Of a stretch of DNA of 6,853 nucleotides, positions 6,613 through 6,853 are shown piece by piece. Numbering within the stretch: position 1 is the stretch's first letter; each line of letters starts with the position of its first letter. A model generated the notes under the pieces. The model was not told the origin of the DNA, ran no database searches, and worked only from the letters and a program-made list of their open reading frames with translations. Where the stretch lies: positions 1 to 6,853 of the forward strand of contig JAZUQZ010000025.1 of assembly GCA_045626925.1 (NCBI GenBank), written 5' to 3'. The position numbers and the translations under genes were made by a program. Source of the stretch: Aphodoplasma sp045626925. GTDB lineage: Bacteria; Bacillota; Clostridia; UBA1381; UMGS1253.

Positions 6613-6853
6613 TTACGCTTTAAGAGTCGGCAAAATCTTTTCAACATCGCCATGTGGTCTTGGAATTACATGTGTAGCGATTATTTCACCAAGCTTTGTT
6701 GCTGCTGCGCCACCTGCTTCTACTGCTGACTTTACTGCGCCAACATCGCCGCGTACCATTACACTTACAAGTCCGCTACCGATTTTTTCTGTACCGATAA
6801 GTACTACATTTGCAGCCTTTACCATTGCATCTGCTGCCTCGATTGCTGCTACA
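6613..6853 (-). CDS. Hexameric BMC shell protein (BMC-H, PduA/EutM type), N-terminus cut by the window edge
   Basis: 79 residues are visible, beginning VAAIEAADAMVKAANV at the right edge. This matches the interior of a PduA/EutM-type hexamer-forming shell protein, so about a dozen or more residues, including the true start, lie outside the window. The Met at 6825 falls in the middle of a conserved helix and is not the start. The pore loop is KIGSG (in EKIGSGLVSVMVRGDVGAVKSAVEAG), which in this family lines the central pore for small polar metabolites. The end THVIPRPHGDVEKILP is also typical. It forms the flat facets of the shell together with the BMC-T and BMC-P proteins encoded next to it. 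PduA, PduJ, EutM and CcmK types cannot be reliably separated from this fragment. Confidence 0.94.
   Translation of the reverse strand, partial: VAAIEAADAMVKAANVVLIGTEKIGSGLVSVMVRGDVGAVKSAVEAGGAAATKLGEIIATHVIPRPHGDVEKILPTLKA

Noticed and set aside
6613..6825. Complete 70-residue shell protein starting at the Met at 6825
   Set aside because: The frame stays open to the window edge and the upstream residues VAAIEAADA match the conserved interior of BMC-H proteins, so this is an internal methionine.

Overview
The window looks like chromosomal DNA from a low-to-moderate-GC Bacillota, most likely a clostridial anaerobe. This rests on strong AGGAGG-type ribosome binding sites, AT-rich intergenic DNA, a secreted cohesin/MBG-type surface protein, and a bacterial microcompartment (BMC) gene set of the type common in Clostridia. 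The taxonomic call is inference; no rRNA or other marker gene is present. Every convincing gene lies on the minus strand, so transcription runs from the right end to the left end.

Right part (about 6853 down to 1492): the downstream portion of a BMC operon. In transcription order it encodes a hexameric shell protein (BMC-H, cut by the window edge), a pentameric vertex protein (BMC-P, EutN/CcmL family), a PduS-like flavin/iron-sulfur protein, a PduT-like tandem-domain shell protein with the cluster-binding cysteine, a PduP/EutE-like CoA-acylating aldehyde dehydrogenase, a PduL-type phosphotransacylase, and a DeoR-family regulator. Gaps are 2 to 39 bases, with one 8-base overlap between pduS and pduT. 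A stem-loop with a T-run follows the regulator and probably ends the operon.

Together these genes supply the shared core of an aldehyde-processing metabolosome. An aldehyde made inside the shell is oxidised to acyl-CoA by PduP, PduL converts acyl-CoA to acyl-phosphate and recycles CoA, and PduS plus PduT probably move electrons across the shell. The enzyme that makes the aldehyde (diol dehydratase, glycyl radical enzyme, ethanolamine lyase or aldolase) is not in the window, so the substrate cannot be fixed. The DeoR regulator, of a family that usually senses sugar phosphates, points weakly to a deoxysugar (fucose/rhamnose) or other sugar-derived substrate.

Left part (1449 down to 1): an AT-rich intergenic stretch with promoter-like elements, then a separate gene for a secreted protein that runs off the left edge. 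It has a signal peptide, a Gly/Ala-rich linker, a cohesin-like domain and then MBG/Big-like beta-sandwich repeats. Nothing visible links it functionally to the microcompartment.

No RNA genes, CRISPR arrays, insertion sequences or prophage genes were seen. The BMC genes are a recognised system type rather than a clearly new one. The main open points are the missing signature enzyme, the redox role of PduS/PduT, and the cohesin protein next door.
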